A stretch of 64,000 nt of DNA from Achromobacter arsenitoxydans SY8 (GCF_000236785.1 NZ_AGUF01000013.1:62001-126000), one strand, 5' to 3'; shown: positions 40,028-52,212, numbered from the stretch's first letter. Program-made: numbers and translations. The notes: a model not told the origin generated them from the letters alone.

Positions 40028-41371
40028 ATGGATATCTCCACCTTATCCCTGGCCCGGGCGCAGTTCGTGGCCAGCCTGAGCTTCCTGGCGCTGTTTCTTG
40101 CCGTTTCCCTGGCGCTGGCCTGGGTGCTGCTGTTTTTCAAGATCCGGGCCCGCTGGTCCACCCATGGCGGCTGGACGGCCGCCTACCGGTTCTGGGTGCG
40201 CATATTCGCCCTGGCGTTTGTGCTGACCCTGGCGGCCAGCGTGCCTGTCCTGATCCAGATCGGCAGCCTGTGGGCGGGGCTGATGGACAAGATCGGCAAC
40301 GTGGCGGGTCCGCTCCTGGGCTACGGCATCCTGTCGGTCTTCATCCTGAAATCGTGTTTCCTGGGCGTCATGCTGTTCGGCCAGCGCCGCGTGTCCGACG
40401 CCGCGCATACCCTGGCCGTGCTGATGGTGGCGGTGGGGCAGTTGGTGGCCGTGTTCTGGGTCCTGGCCCTGCAGTCGTGGATGCAGACGCCGGACGGCGC
40501 GCTGCTGGTCGATGGCCGCTACCAGGTCTACGACTGGGTGGCGGTGGTGCTGAATCCGTCGGTCGGGTGGCGCATGGCCGTCGTCATCGTTGGCGCCGCG
40601 CTGGCCGCGTCCTTCCTGATGATGGGCGTGACGGCGCTGCAGGCGCTGCGGCGTCCGTTGGGCGACGGCGAGCGCAGCGCGTTCAAGACCGCCCTGGTCG
40701 TCGCCGTGGTGGGGGCCTTCCTGCAATTGCCGGTCGCGACGGGAGCCGGACAGATGATGGCCAAGCTGCAGCCCGCCAAGGCGGCCGCGGCGGCCGGCTT
40801 TTGGGAAAGCGGACCCGTGCCGCAGCTGGTGCTGTTCGGCTGGCCGGACGCCCGCACCCACAAGAATGTGGCCGACCTGACCCTGAACAACGCCGGCGGC
40901 ATGTGGCTGCACCGCAATCCGGACGGCACCTACCAGGGGCTGGACAAGTATTCCGGCATGCTCCCGCCGGTGGCGCTGACCTTCTGGTCGCTGCGCGTGG
41001 CGGCGGGGATGGGCCTGCTGATGCTGGCGGTGGCGTGCGTGACCTTTCTAATGACGTTCCGCCGCGGCCTGGATCCGTCGACCCTGCCGCATTGGTGGCA
41101 GCGAGTGCTGTGCGGCATGATGTTCTCGGGCGGCATCGCCGTCGTGGCAGGCTGGTGGGTGTCCGTCATCGGCCTGCAGCCCTTCGTCGTGAACGGCACC
41201 ATCACGCAATCCGAGGTCCTGGGGCCGGCGGCCTCCAGCACCGTCCTGTACGGCCTGGGCGGCTATGTGCTGCTTTACGGGCTGCTGCTGGCCGCGTTCA
41301 CCGGCATGCTGTTCCACGCGGCGCGCTACGGCGTCGTGCCCGTGCGCAAACTGAGCGGAGGTGCGCCATGA
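40028..41371 (+). CDS. CioA/CydA-like membrane protein lacking all canonical haem ligands
   Basis: 447 residues, about nine membrane helices. It aligns along its length with subunit I of cyanide-insensitive bd oxidases (ARAQF at residue 10; GPLLGYGIL..FLGVMLFG; QSWMQTPDG; VVLNPSVGWR; VLFGWPD; FWSLRVAAGMGLLML; GLQPFVV). Compared from memory with CioA, the functional residues are changed: haem His to Leu20, haem Glu to Gly100, proton-path Glu to Lys108, haem His to Val185, haem Met to Ala325, GRQPW to GLQPF (382-386), and the quinol-loop acidic residues and His are absent (PVATGAGQMMAKLQPAK). The frame is intact and coupled to a subunit II gene by ATGA, so it is not decaying at random. Probably not a quinol oxidase; function unknown. 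Confidence 0.8.
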   Translation: MDISTLSLARAQFVASLSFLALFLAVSLALAWVLLFFKIRARWSTHGGWTAAYRFWVRIFALAFVLTLAASVPVLIQIGSLWAGLMDKIGNVAGPLLGYGILSVFILKSCFLGVMLFGQRRVSDAAHTLAVLMVAVGQLVAVFWVLALQSWMQTPDGALLVDGRYQVYDWVAVVLNPSVGWRMAVVIVGAALAASFLMMGVTALQALRRPLGDGERSAFKTALVVAVVGAFLQLPVATGAGQMMAKLQPAKAAAAAGFWESGPVPQLVLFGWPDARTHKNVADLTLNNAGGMWLHRNPDGTYQGLDKYSGMLPPVALTFWSLRVAAGMGLLMLAVACVTFLMTFRRGLDPSTLPHWWQRVLCGMMFSGGIAVVAGWWVSVIGLQPFVVNGTITQSEVLGPAASSTVLYGLGGYVLLYGLLLAAFTGMLFHAARYGVVPVRKLSGGAP

Positions 41372-42423
41372 TCAACATGCTGGCGGCCTCGCAAGGCCTT
41401 AGTCCCGACGACCCCTCATTCTGGATGCCGCTGGCGTTCATGGGCCTGCTGTTCGTGGTCATCGCCGCGGGCATGGTGCTGGACGGCTTCGACCTGGGCG
41501 TGGGCATCCTGCTGCAGGTGGCGCCCGAGCACGAGCGCGGCCGCATGATGAGCCTGCTGAGCCCGTGGCGCGACGCCAACGAGTTCTGGCTGTTGCTGGG
41601 CATGGGCCTGTTCGCGGCGGCGTTCCCGTTTGCCTGGGGGGCGGTGCTGGGCAAGCTGTATGGGCCACTGACCTTCATGGTGCTGGGGGTGGTGCTGCGC
41701 AGCGTCTCGTTCGAGTTCCGCATCCGCGCCCGCAACGAACTGAAGCCGCGCTGGATCTTCGCGTTCTGGGTGGGGTCGATCATCACCGCGTTCGGCCAGG
41801 GCATGCTGCTGGGCCGCATCGCCACCGGCTACCAGTCCGATGCCGGCTACGGCTGGTTCGCGATGTTCGTGGGACTGTGCGCGGTGGCGGCCTATGTGCT
41901 GCTGGGCGCGTCGTGGCTGGTCATGCGCGTGGACGGCGACCTCCAGCGGCGGGCCGCCAACTGGGCCCGCCACGCCATCCGCTGGACGGCGGTGGGCATG
42001 GTGTCGATCGCGGCCACGCTGGGCCTGGCCAACGCGGGCATCTTCTATAAATGGAGCAACATCGCGCACCTGAGCCTGGCCGCGTCCGTCTGGGTGCTGA
42101 TGCTGGCGGGCTTCGTGGCCGCGGAAATGCTGCTGGCCCGCCTGCCCGGACGGGCCGATCGTTTCAGCTGGCTGCCTTTCGTGCTGACGGTGGCGCTGTG
42201 CCTGCTGATGCTCAGCGGCCTGGCCTACAGCCTGTTCCCGTATCTGATCCTGGACGACATGACCCTGTGGGACGGCGCCGGCGCGCTGGGTTCCATGCGC
42301 CTGGTCATGGCGGGCGCCGTCGTGGGGATCCCGGTTGTCCTGGTGTTCAACATCCTGGCGTACCGGTCGGTGTTCGGCAGGGAACGCCCGCGGGTGCCGC
42401 TGCTGCCGCCGCCGTCGTACTGA
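41368..42423 (+). CDS. CioB/CydB-like subunit II
   Basis: 351 residues, eight to nine membrane helices. Subunit II landmarks are kept: VLDGFDLGVGILL, the SPWRDANEFWLLLGMGLFAAAFP region (canonical WDGNETWL is slightly altered), and LRSVSFEFRIRARNELKPRW. Overlaps the CioA-like stop by 4 bp. Its good conservation beside a ligand-less subunit I suggests a two-subunit membrane complex with a new role. No small CydX-like gene is evident after it. Confidence 0.85.
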   Translation: MINMLAASQGLSPDDPSFWMPLAFMGLLFVVIAAGMVLDGFDLGVGILLQVAPEHERGRMMSLLSPWRDANEFWLLLGMGLFAAAFPFAWGAVLGKLYGPLTFMVLGVVLRSVSFEFRIRARNELKPRWIFAFWVGSIITAFGQGMLLGRIATGYQSDAGYGWFAMFVGLCAVAAYVLLGASWLVMRVDGDLQRRAANWARHAIRWTAVGMVSIAATLGLANAGIFYKWSNIAHLSLAASVWVLMLAGFVAAEMLLARLPGRADRFSWLPFVLTVALCLLMLSGLAYSLFPYLILDDMTLWDGAGALGSMRLVMAGAVVGIPVVLVFNILAYRSVFGRERPRVPLLPPPSY

Positions 42424-42477
42424 CGGCGCGCGGCGGCCGCCGGTGGCGCGGCCATCGGCCAGCCCCGGCGGGATCCG

Positions 42478-44307
<1,830 letters not shown>

Positions 44308-44400
44308 GGAGGTAGGCCGGGAGGATCATGGCAGGGATTTTAAGCCCCAATTCCGGCGGGGCTGTTCCGGGCGGGATATTTCCGTCCGCGCGCGGGGCGC

Positions 44401-45738
44401 CTACCAGCTCAGCCAGGTGCCGCGCATGAAGGTGTCGACGGGCATGCTCAGGTTGGCGCGCCAGCCGTAGTCTCCCGTCACGATGTCGCGGTCCGCGCCC
44501 ACCGCCAGCTTGACCTTGGGGGCGACGAACATGCTGTGGGACAAGCCCACGCGCTGCTCGGCCAGGACCGAGCCCTCGCGCAGCCCGGAATAGGTTCCGC
44601 TGAGTGTGCCCCAACCCGACAGCGGGACGCCGGCGGACACGGTGTTGCGCGTCTGGGGGGTCGAGGCCACGCCGCCGGAGTAGGTCGACAGGTCGCCGTA
44701 GCCCGCCCCGATCTGCTCGTTGGTGTAGCCCAGGTTCACGGCGTCGGCCACGTCCACGCTGTAGCCGAACCGGTAGCGGTAGCCGCTGGCGGAGTCGAAC
44801 GTGCTCTGGGTGGCGCCGGCCTGGAAGGTGCCGAACTCGCCGGCTGTGTAAGTGGTGCCGACGCCGCGGGTGGTCAGCGAGGGCGCAGTCTGCACCTGGC
44901 CCTCGAGCGTCAGGACTGGCGTGAGCCCGTAGCGCACGCTGCCGGTGCCGACGGACGCTCCGTAATCGACGGCGCCGGACCGGGCGGCGGGGTCCATCAG
45001 GTTGAGCTTGCCCAGCGATGATGAGTACCCGAAGCTGCCCTCGGGCACGGTTGGGCTGGTGCCGGCCCAGTTGGAAATCTGCAGCCCGCCCACGGGCGCC
45101 CCGGTGCCCCACGCGGGCGAATTGGGGTTGACGTTGCCGACAGTGACGGAGGGGCCCGAGGTATTGCGGTAGACCCAGTTCCGGTTGCCGCCATAGAGCA
45201 GTCCGTCCTGTCCGCTGACGGACGCGAACCAGGGGCGGCTGGGGCGGGAGACGCCCGAAATCACGACCACCGGCACGCGCGGAATGTCCCCGTCCTCCAG
45301 GGCGAACGAATAGTCCGGCGGGGCGTCTTCAGGGACGGCTGGCGTGGCGAGGGGGTCGCAGGACAAGGGAGGGGGAGCGCCGCCGCCGGAAAGCGCCGGT
45401 CCGAGTCCGGGAATGAAGTCGGCCTCTGGATCGTCGCCTCCGCCTTGCACGCTGGTGTCCATCGCGGGTTCCGTACCGTGCAGGTCGCAGGGTGTGGGAT
45501 CCAGCGGCACGGCCTGCGCATCCAGCGAGGGAGCGGGACGCACCGGAAATGGTTGAACCGGGGACAGAATGCCGATGCCGCGCGCCACGCGAGTCGGCGC
45601 TGCCTGCGCAGGCGGCGGCGAAACAATAAGGGACGCTTCAGGCTCGTCGCCGAACGCCGGCGCCAGCGGCAAGGCCAGGCCTGCCGTCAGCGTCGCGTGC
45701 AACAGCCGTCTGCGCCAGAGGATTGCAGGGGCGACCAT
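44401..45738 (-). CDS. Secreted usher-like beta-barrel protein, function unknown
   Basis: 445 residues from ATG 45738, which gives the signal peptide MVAPAILWRRRLLHATLTAG...APAFG; a GTG 20 codons earlier is possible. Residues ~30-165 are Pro/Ala-rich and low in complexity. From ~180 to the end, alternating strands (GSVRYGLTPVLTLEGQVQTAPSL; GYRYRFGYSVDVADAVNLGYT; GWGTLSGTYSGL; KVKLAVGADRDI; ending aromatic LSW) resemble the translocation-barrel half of fimbrial ushers, without the N-terminal, plug or C-terminal usher domains. No chaperone or pilin gene adjoins. Likely an outer-membrane protein; possibly an usher remnant that has become independent. Confidence 0.65.
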   Translation of the reverse strand: MVAPAILWRRRLLHATLTAGLALPLAPAFGDEPEASLIVSPPPAQAAPTRVARGIGILSPVQPFPVRPAPSLDAQAVPLDPTPCDLHGTEPAMDTSVQGGGDDPEADFIPGLGPALSGGGAPPPLSCDPLATPAVPEDAPPDYSFALEDGDIPRVPVVVISGVSRPSRPWFASVSGQDGLLYGGNRNWVYRNTSGPSVTVGNVNPNSPAWGTGAPVGGLQISNWAGTSPTVPEGSFGYSSSLGKLNLMDPAARSGAVDYGASVGTGSVRYGLTPVLTLEGQVQTAPSLTTRGVGTTYTAGEFGTFQAGATQSTFDSASGYRYRFGYSVDVADAVNLGYTNEQIGAGYGDLSTYSGGVASTPQTRNTVSAGVPLSGWGTLSGTYSGLREGSVLAEQRVGLSHSMFVAPKVKLAVGADRDIVTGDYGWRANLSMPVDTFMRGTWLSW

Positions 45739-45949
45739 AAGGGACAGTGTAGAGAGAGCCCGGCGCCGGATCTGTAAACGATCTTTAGTAAACCCCACGA
45801 GCGGCAGCAGGCGTCGCGGTATTTTAGGGCCAGACGGATTTCGCCGGGCGACACGTTGCGAAAGCGCGCGAACAGGGGCCGTACATCGCGCAACAGGTAT
45901 ATTTCAGATGATTTCCTGCCTCTTGCGGGCAAAGGCGGCGCGCCGCACT

Positions 45950-46660
45950 ATGACGTCCATGGACAACTCCCACACCAAGCTGCTGGTCGTCGACGACGAC
46001 CCGGCATTGCGCCAGTTGCTGGCCGACTACCTGAACCGGCACGGCTACGACACCCTGCTGGCGCCCGACGCGACCGATCTGTCGTCGCGCATTACCCGCT
46101 ACGCCCCCGACCTGCTCGTTCTCGACCGCATGCTGCCCGGCGGCGATGGCGCCGACGCGTGCCGCCGCCTGCGCGAGCAGGGCGAGGACATCCCCGTCAT
46201 CCTGCTGACCGCGCGCGACGAAGCCGTGGACCGCATCATCGGTCTGGAGGCCGGCGCGGACGACTACGTCGGCAAGCCTTTCGACCCGCGCGAACTGCTG
46301 GCCCGCATCGAGGCCGTGCTGCGCCGCAAGCGCGGACCGTCCGCGCTCACCAAGGACGCGCCGGTTTCCTTCGGCCCCTTCGTGTTCGACCCGTCCACCC
46401 GCCAGCTCTCGCGTGATGGCACCGTCGTCAAGCTGACCGGCGGCGAGATCAACCTGCTGGAAGCCCTGGTGCGCAACGCGGGCAAACCGCTGTCGCGAGA
46501 GCGCCTGCTGGCCTTGGCCCGCGACGACGACGCCGGCGAGCGCAACGACCGCGCCATCGACATCGCGATCCTGCGCCTGCGCCGCGTGATCGAAGACGAT
46601 CCCAAGCAGCCTCGCTGGATCCAGACCGTCTGGGGCATCGGCTACCGGTTTTCTCCCTGA
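45950..46660 (+). CDS. OmpR-family response regulator
   Basis: 236 residues. Receiver domain with acidic pocket VVDDDPALRQ, phospho-acceptor Asp59 (LLVLDRML), VILLTARDE and Lys in VGKPFDP; C-terminal winged helix (LTGGEINLLEALVRNAGKPLSRERLLALA; RAIDIAILRLRRVIEDDPKQPRWIQTVWGIGYRF). Start at 45950 or 45959, with no decisive ribosome site. The sensor start overlaps its stop by one base (TGATG). Close in pattern to the OmpR/RisA type. Confidence 0.9.
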   Translation: MTSMDNSHTKLLVVDDDPALRQLLADYLNRHGYDTLLAPDATDLSSRITRYAPDLLVLDRMLPGGDGADACRRLREQGEDIPVILLTARDEAVDRIIGLEAGADDYVGKPFDPRELLARIEAVLRRKRGPSALTKDAPVSFGPFVFDPSTRQLSRDGTVVKLTGGEINLLEALVRNAGKPLSRERLLALARDDDAGERNDRAIDIAILRLRRVIEDDPKQPRWIQTVWGIGYRFSP

Positions 46661-48246
46661 TGCGCTTTTCTCCCGGCTTACTGGTGCCCCGTTCGCTGCG
46701 GGCGCGGCTGATCCTGCTGATCCTGGGGTCTGTCCTTTTGACGCAGGCGGCCACGTTGGTGACGGTGTCGTACTTCCGTCACAAGTTCATGGAAGACGTG
46801 GCCATCGGCTACATCGTCACCACCATCCGTACCCTGCGCGCCGCCGTGTCCCAGGTGCCCGCCGAAGACCGCGCCGATTTCGTGCGCACGGCGTCGCAGA
46901 ACCAATGGCGGCTGTGGTCGCGCGTCTTGCCCGCCGAGGCCAAGCTGCAGCGTTTCAATGGCCGCCGTCCGCCACCCCCGCCGCGCGCCGCGCCGCGTCC
47001 GCCGCCTCCCGCGCCTGCGATGGATTCGCAGTTGCACGGCCCCCCGCCGCCGCCGCCGCCCGAAGTCCGGGGCGAGGACCGCGACATGGAAGGCGCCCGG
47101 GCCGACGACCGCACGGACGCGCAGCGCGAGGCCGACCGCGCCCGCGAGCGCGAGGAACACAACCGCCGCCACCCCCCGGAGCCGGACGACATCCGCCGCG
47201 ACCTGCGCGTGCTGGTCCAGCAGCTTAATGAACGCCTGAACGACGGCACGCGGGTCGCGCTGTCGCGCGGACCCACGCCGGAAGTCTTCATTTCGCTGGC
47301 GCCCAACCCCGCCACCGAAGACGCGCCGCGGCTGCGGGAATGGCTGGTCATTCCGCTGGACCGGCTGGACCCGCCCGTGGCCACGCCTTTCATCGCCGCC
47401 TGGCTCGGCGGCCTGGGGCTCCTGTTGCTACTTGCGGTGGGCTTTTCCTGGCACATCACGCGGCCGATCACGCGGCTTGCCGACGCGGCCGACCGGCTTG
47501 CCGCCGGGCAGCCGCAGCGCGTGGAGCCCTCGGGCCCGCACGAAACCCGGGCGCTGGGCGAACGCTTCAACGCTATGCTGGACGCGCTGGCGGAATCCGA
47601 TTCCGTGCGCCGCACGCTGCTGTCCGGGCTGCCGCATGACCTGAAGGGGCCCTTGTCGCGCATGTGGCTGCGCGTCGAGATGGCGGACGACTCCACGCTG
47701 AAGGAAGGGTTGCGCACCGATCTGCGGGACATGCAGCACATGGTCGACCAGTTCATCGGCTTCGTGCGCGGCACGGATCCCGCGGCCTATCGCTATGCGC
47801 CGATCGTCCTGTCCGAATGGCTGACGGAACGCGTGGGCGCCTGGCATGGCGCCGGCACCGACATCAACCTGGATACGGCCGCCGACGCCGGGGCGCTGGT
47901 GGTGCAGGCGGACGCCGTGGCGCTGGGCCGCCTGCTGGACAACCTGATCGGCAACGCGCTGAACCATGGCGCGCCGCCGGTGGACGTTGCGCTGCGCGGC
48001 GAGGACGGCCACGCGGTGCTGGACGTGGCCGACCATGGCCCAGGCATCGTGCCGGAACGCCGCCAGGAGGCCTTGCGGCCATTCAGCCGGCTCGACGACG
48101 CGCGCACGCGCACCGGCAGCGTGGGCCTGGGGCTGGCGTTGGCCGAGGCCATCGCCAGGGCCCACGGCGGTTCGCTGGAACTGCGCGAGGCGGACTCCGG
48201 CGGCCTGTGCGTGCGCGTCAGGCTGCCCCTGTCCCAGACCGCCTGA
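46660..48246 (+). CDS. EnvZ-type sensor histidine kinase with polyproline periplasmic insert
   Basis: 528 residues. TM1 ~15-36; periplasmic domain ~40-240; TM2 ~243-263; HAMP (ITRPITRLADAADRLAAG); His-box LLSGLPHDLKGPLSRMWLRVE with His326; N-box LLDNLIGNALNHG; G-boxes DHGPGI and GSVGLGLALAEAI. The periplasmic domain carries proline runs at 104-108, 114-117 and 128-134 and then a highly charged Arg/Glu/Asp stretch (~135-180), unlike EnvZ. The proline runs should need EF-P for translation. Partner of the OmpR-type regulator. Confidence 0.9.
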   Translation: MRFSPGLLVPRSLRARLILLILGSVLLTQAATLVTVSYFRHKFMEDVAIGYIVTTIRTLRAAVSQVPAEDRADFVRTASQNQWRLWSRVLPAEAKLQRFNGRRPPPPPRAAPRPPPPAPAMDSQLHGPPPPPPPEVRGEDRDMEGARADDRTDAQREADRAREREEHNRRHPPEPDDIRRDLRVLVQQLNERLNDGTRVALSRGPTPEVFISLAPNPATEDAPRLREWLVIPLDRLDPPVATPFIAAWLGGLGLLLLLAVGFSWHITRPITRLADAADRLAAGQPQRVEPSGPHETRALGERFNAMLDALAESDSVRRTLLSGLPHDLKGPLSRMWLRVEMADDSTLKEGLRTDLRDMQHMVDQFIGFVRGTDPAAYRYAPIVLSEWLTERVGAWHGAGTDINLDTAADAGALVVQADAVALGRLLDNLIGNALNHGAPPVDVALRGEDGHAVLDVADHGPGIVPERRQEALRPFSRLDDARTRTGSVGLGLALAEAIARAHGGSLELREADSGGLCVRVRLPLSQTA

Positions 48247-48250
48247 GGCG

Positions 48251-48270
48251 GGGCCGCCCCGGGGCGGCCC
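48251..48270. other. 20-bp perfect GC palindrome after the kinase gene
   Basis: GGGCCGCCCC-GGGGCGGCCC, five bases after the kinase stop. It can form a very stable hairpin but no T-run follows, so it is at most a Rho-type or mRNA 3'-end stabilising structure. Confidence 0.5.
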
Positions 48271-48318
48271 GCGCTACGGTACGATGCATCCTGCTTCGTC
48301 CTTTGTCGTTTCCGCACC

Positions 48319-49392
<1,074 letters not shown>

Positions 49393-49500
49393 CGGCGCGG
49401 CGCCTCGCGCGCGCCGTGCTGCCGGACGGCGCGCAAACGGCGCGGACGGGTTTATGATCCGAGGGTTTCGTTTCCCCTCGCGATCAAAGGACCCAAATTC

Positions 49501-50466
49501 ATGCAGCCCGAATTGCCCACCTATGATGATGTCGCGCGCGCCAGCGAGCGCCTGGCCGGCAACGCACACCGCACGCCCGTCTTGACCTCGGCCACCGCCG
49601 ACGCCATCGCCGGCGCGTCGCTGTTCTTCAAGTGCGAGAACTTCCAGCGCATGGGGGCCTTCAAGTTCCGCGGGGGATACAACGCCATCGCGCGCCTGAC
49701 GCCCGAACAGCGGGCGGCCGGCGTGGTCACCTTTTCGTCGGGCAACCATGCGCAGGCCATCGCGCTGGCCTCGAAGCTGCAGGGCGTGCAGGCCACGATC
49801 ATCATGCCGCTGGACGCGCCCGCGGCCAAGCGCGCGGCCACCGAAGGCTATGGCGGCAAGATCGTCACCTATGACCGCTACACCGAAGACCGCGAAGCGA
49901 TCGCCCGCCGCATTCAGACGGAAACCGGCGCCACGCTGATCCCGCCGTACGACCACGAAGACGTGATCGCCGGGCAGGGCACCGCGGCCAAGGAACTGTT
50001 CGAGGAAGTCGGCGAGCTCGATTACCTTTTCGTGTGCCTGGGCGGCGGCGGCCTGCTGTCGGGGTCGGCCCTGTCCGCGTTCGCGCTCAGCCCGCGCTGC
50101 CTGGTGTACGGCGTCGAGCCCGAAGCCGGCAACGACGGCCAGCAGTCGCTGCGCAAGGGCGAAATTGTCCGAATCCCCGCCCCCAAGACCCTGGCCGATG
50201 GCGCCGCCACGACCCACCTGGGCAACCTGACCTTCCCCCTCATCCAGAAGTACGTCCGCGACATCGTCACGGTGACGGATGAGCAACTGGTCGCCACCAT
50301 GAAATTCTTCGCCGAGCGCATGAAGATGGTGGTCGAGCCTACCGGCTGCCTGGGCGCGGCCGCGGTCATGCAGAACGTGGTGCCGGTGCGCGGGGCCCGG
50401 GTCGGCGTGATCATCAGCGGCGGCAACGTCGACCTGCCGGCCTACGCCAGACTGCTGGCGGCCTGA
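49501..50466 (+). CDS. PLP-dependent threonine/serine dehydratase-like enzyme
   Basis: 321 residues, fold type II. PLP lysine in GAFKFRGGYNA, SSGNHAQAIALA, glycine loop CLGGGGLLSGSA, and VEPTGCLGAAAV. Size and text fit the short serine/threonine dehydratase, serine racemase and threo-3-hydroxyaspartate ammonia-lyase group; it lacks the C-terminal ACT domain of biosynthetic IlvA, so a catabolic or 3-hydroxyaspartate role is more likely. The 108-bp gap to ruvB may hold its promoter. Confidence 0.85.
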   Translation: MQPELPTYDDVARASERLAGNAHRTPVLTSATADAIAGASLFFKCENFQRMGAFKFRGGYNAIARLTPEQRAAGVVTFSSGNHAQAIALASKLQGVQATIIMPLDAPAAKRAATEGYGGKIVTYDRYTEDREAIARRIQTETGATLIPPYDHEDVIAGQGTAAKELFEEVGELDYLFVCLGGGGLLSGSALSAFALSPRCLVYGVEPEAGNDGQQSLRKGEIVRIPAPKTLADGAATTHLGNLTFPLIQKYVRDIVTVTDEQLVATMKFFAERMKMVVEPTGCLGAAAVMQNVVPVRGARVGVIISGGNVDLPAYARLLAA

Positions 50467-50561
50467 GGTTCCGCGGGCGGCCCGCCGCCCGTGCGCGCTT
50501 GCGGTTGTCGACCTTGCAGGGCAGAATCGGAATTCGATCCCGACGAACAGGAGGCTGCGCC

Positions 50562-51500
50562 ATGCGTATCCTGGTTATCGGCGGCACGGGGTTCATCGGC
50601 CGTCACTTGGTAGCACGGCTTTGCGCCGACCAACACCAGGTCATCGTGCCCACGCGCCTCTTCGCGCGCGGACGCGACCTGCAACTGCTTCCCACCGTCA
50701 CCCTGCTACAGACCGACATCCACGACGATGCCTCGCTGGACCGCCTGGTGCAGGGGTGCGATGTGGTCGTCAACCTGGTGGGCATCCTGCATGGCAATGC
50801 AGGGCGGCCCTACGGTTCGGATTTTGCGCGCGCCCATGTGCACCTGCCGCAGCGTATCGCCCAGGCCTGTCTGCGTCACGGCGTACACCGCCTGCTGCAC
50901 GTCAGCGCCCTGGGGGCCGACTCCAGCGGCGACAGCATGTACCAGCGCTCCAAGGGTGACGGCGAAGCCGCCATCAAGCAGGCCTTCCATGACCGGCGCG
51001 ACGGCTGCTGGACCATCTTCCGCCCATCGGTGCTGTTCGGCCCGGACGATCACTTCACCAATATGTTCGCGTCGCTGGCGCGCTGGCTGCCCGTGCTGCC
51101 GCTTGCCGGCGCGCACGTGCGCATGCAGCCGGTGTACGTGGGCGACGTGGTGACCGCCATGTCGACGGCGCTGGGCGACACGCACACGTGTGGCAAGACC
51201 TACGAACTGGGCGGTCCCCAGGTCTACACGCTGGGCGAGATCGCGCGGCTGTGCGCTGCCTGGAGCGGGCATCCCCGGCCCGTAATCAGCATCCCCATGG
51301 GCGTGGGCCGCATGCAGGCCCGGCTGTTCGAATGCATGCCCGGCACGCCGCTGATGTCGCGCGACAACCTGGATTCCCTGCGCCGCGACAACATCTGCAG
51401 CGGCCCGATCGCGCCGGAACTGCATGTGGTGCCGACGGGCCTCGAGGCCGTTGCGCCCCGCTATCTGCAGACGGAACCCTGGAACGCCCGCCGGCCCTAG
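50562..51500 (+). CDS. Atypical SDR / NAD-dependent epimerase-like protein (NDUFA9 type)
   Basis: 312 residues. N-terminal Rossmann ILVIGGTGFIGRHLVARL, CDVVVNLVGIL, HVSALGADSSGDSMYQRSKGDGE (Tyr-x3-Lys present as YQRSK), FRPSVLFGPDD. This is the complex-I NDUFA9/UDP-sugar epimerase-like group of extended SDRs; members act as NAD(P)H-binding assembly or quinone-related factors. ACAGGAGG precedes ATG 50562. Convergent with ruvA, 12 bp apart. Confidence 0.85.
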   Translation: MRILVIGGTGFIGRHLVARLCADQHQVIVPTRLFARGRDLQLLPTVTLLQTDIHDDASLDRLVQGCDVVVNLVGILHGNAGRPYGSDFARAHVHLPQRIAQACLRHGVHRLLHVSALGADSSGDSMYQRSKGDGEAAIKQAFHDRRDGCWTIFRPSVLFGPDDHFTNMFASLARWLPVLPLAGAHVRMQPVYVGDVVTAMSTALGDTHTCGKTYELGGPQVYTLGEIARLCAAWSGHPRPVISIPMGVGRMQARLFECMPGTPLMSRDNLDSLRRDNICSGPIAPELHVVPTGLEAVAPRYLQTEPWNARRP

Positions 51501-51512
51501 CGCTCTAGCGCT

Positions 51513-52085
51513 TTAGCGCACCAGCGCCTTGAGGGCCTGCTTGATGCCGTCGGACACGCCCACGCCTTCGGGCAGCGTCTTCAGTGCGGACAGCGATTCC
51601 TTCTCGGAGTAGCCCAGCGCAAGCAGGGCGTTCAGGATGTCGGACTGGTTGTCATGGACCACGTGCGCCGACGCGCCAATGTCGGCGCCCAGCTTGCCGC
51701 GCATTTCCAGCAGCAGCCGTTCCGCCGTTTTCTTGCCGATGCCCGGAACCCGGGTCAGGCGACCCGATTCCTGCAGGGTGATGGCCTGGGCCAGGTCCGC
51801 GACCGACAGCCCGGACAGCACGGACAGGGCCGTGCGCGCGCCGATGCCGCTGACCTTGATCAGCTCGCGGAACGCGCTGCGCTCGTTGGCCGAGGCGAAG
51901 CCATACAGGATATGGGCGTCTTCGCGCACGGTCAGGTGCGTGTAGAGCGTGACGCGGGCGCCGGTTTCCGGCAGCGCGTACAGCGTGCTCATGGGCACGT
52001 CGATGTCATAACCCAGTCCGCCGACATCCACGCAGATCGTGGGGGGCAGTTTCTCGATCAGGGTTCCGGTGATTCGTCCGATCAT
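51513..52085 (-). CDS. ruvA: Holliday junction DNA-binding protein RuvA
   Basis: 190 residues: [32 protein letters not shown] (OB domain), the two helix-hairpin-helix motifs ([32 protein letters not shown]) and the C-terminal domain III that touches RuvB ([20 protein letters not shown]). Lies downstream of ruvC across a 127-bp gap. Confidence 0.96.
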   Translation of the reverse strand: MIGRITGTLIEKLPPTICVDVGGLGYDIDVPMSTLYALPETGARVTLYTHLTVREDAHILYGFASANERSAFRELIKVSGIGARTALSVLSGLSVADLAQAITLQESGRLTRVPGIGKKTAERLLLEMRGKLGADIGASAHVVHDNQSDILNALLALGYSEKESLSALKTLPEGVGVSDGIKQALKALVR

Positions 52086-52212
52086 GGTGCAGGCCTGGCA
52101 ATGGTGGGGCCGCTTAATGCGCGGCGAATGCCGGGATTCTATACGCGCGGGGGCGCATGCGGGCCGTGCCGGGGTGCGGCGGGGCCACGCGGGGCAAAAA
52201 GAAAGGGGAAGG

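Noticed and set aside
40028-41371. Ordinary cytochrome bd/CIO subunit I, or a pseudogene
   Set aside because: All haem ligands are missing, so not an ordinary oxidase; the frame is full length and coupled to subunit II, so not a pseudogene.
48251-48270. Intrinsic terminator after the histidine kinase
   Set aside because: The palindrome is strong but no T-run follows; recorded only as a hairpin.
52086-52212. Small gene between ruvC and ruvA
   Set aside because: The 127-bp gap has no open frame with a ribosome site on the operon strand.
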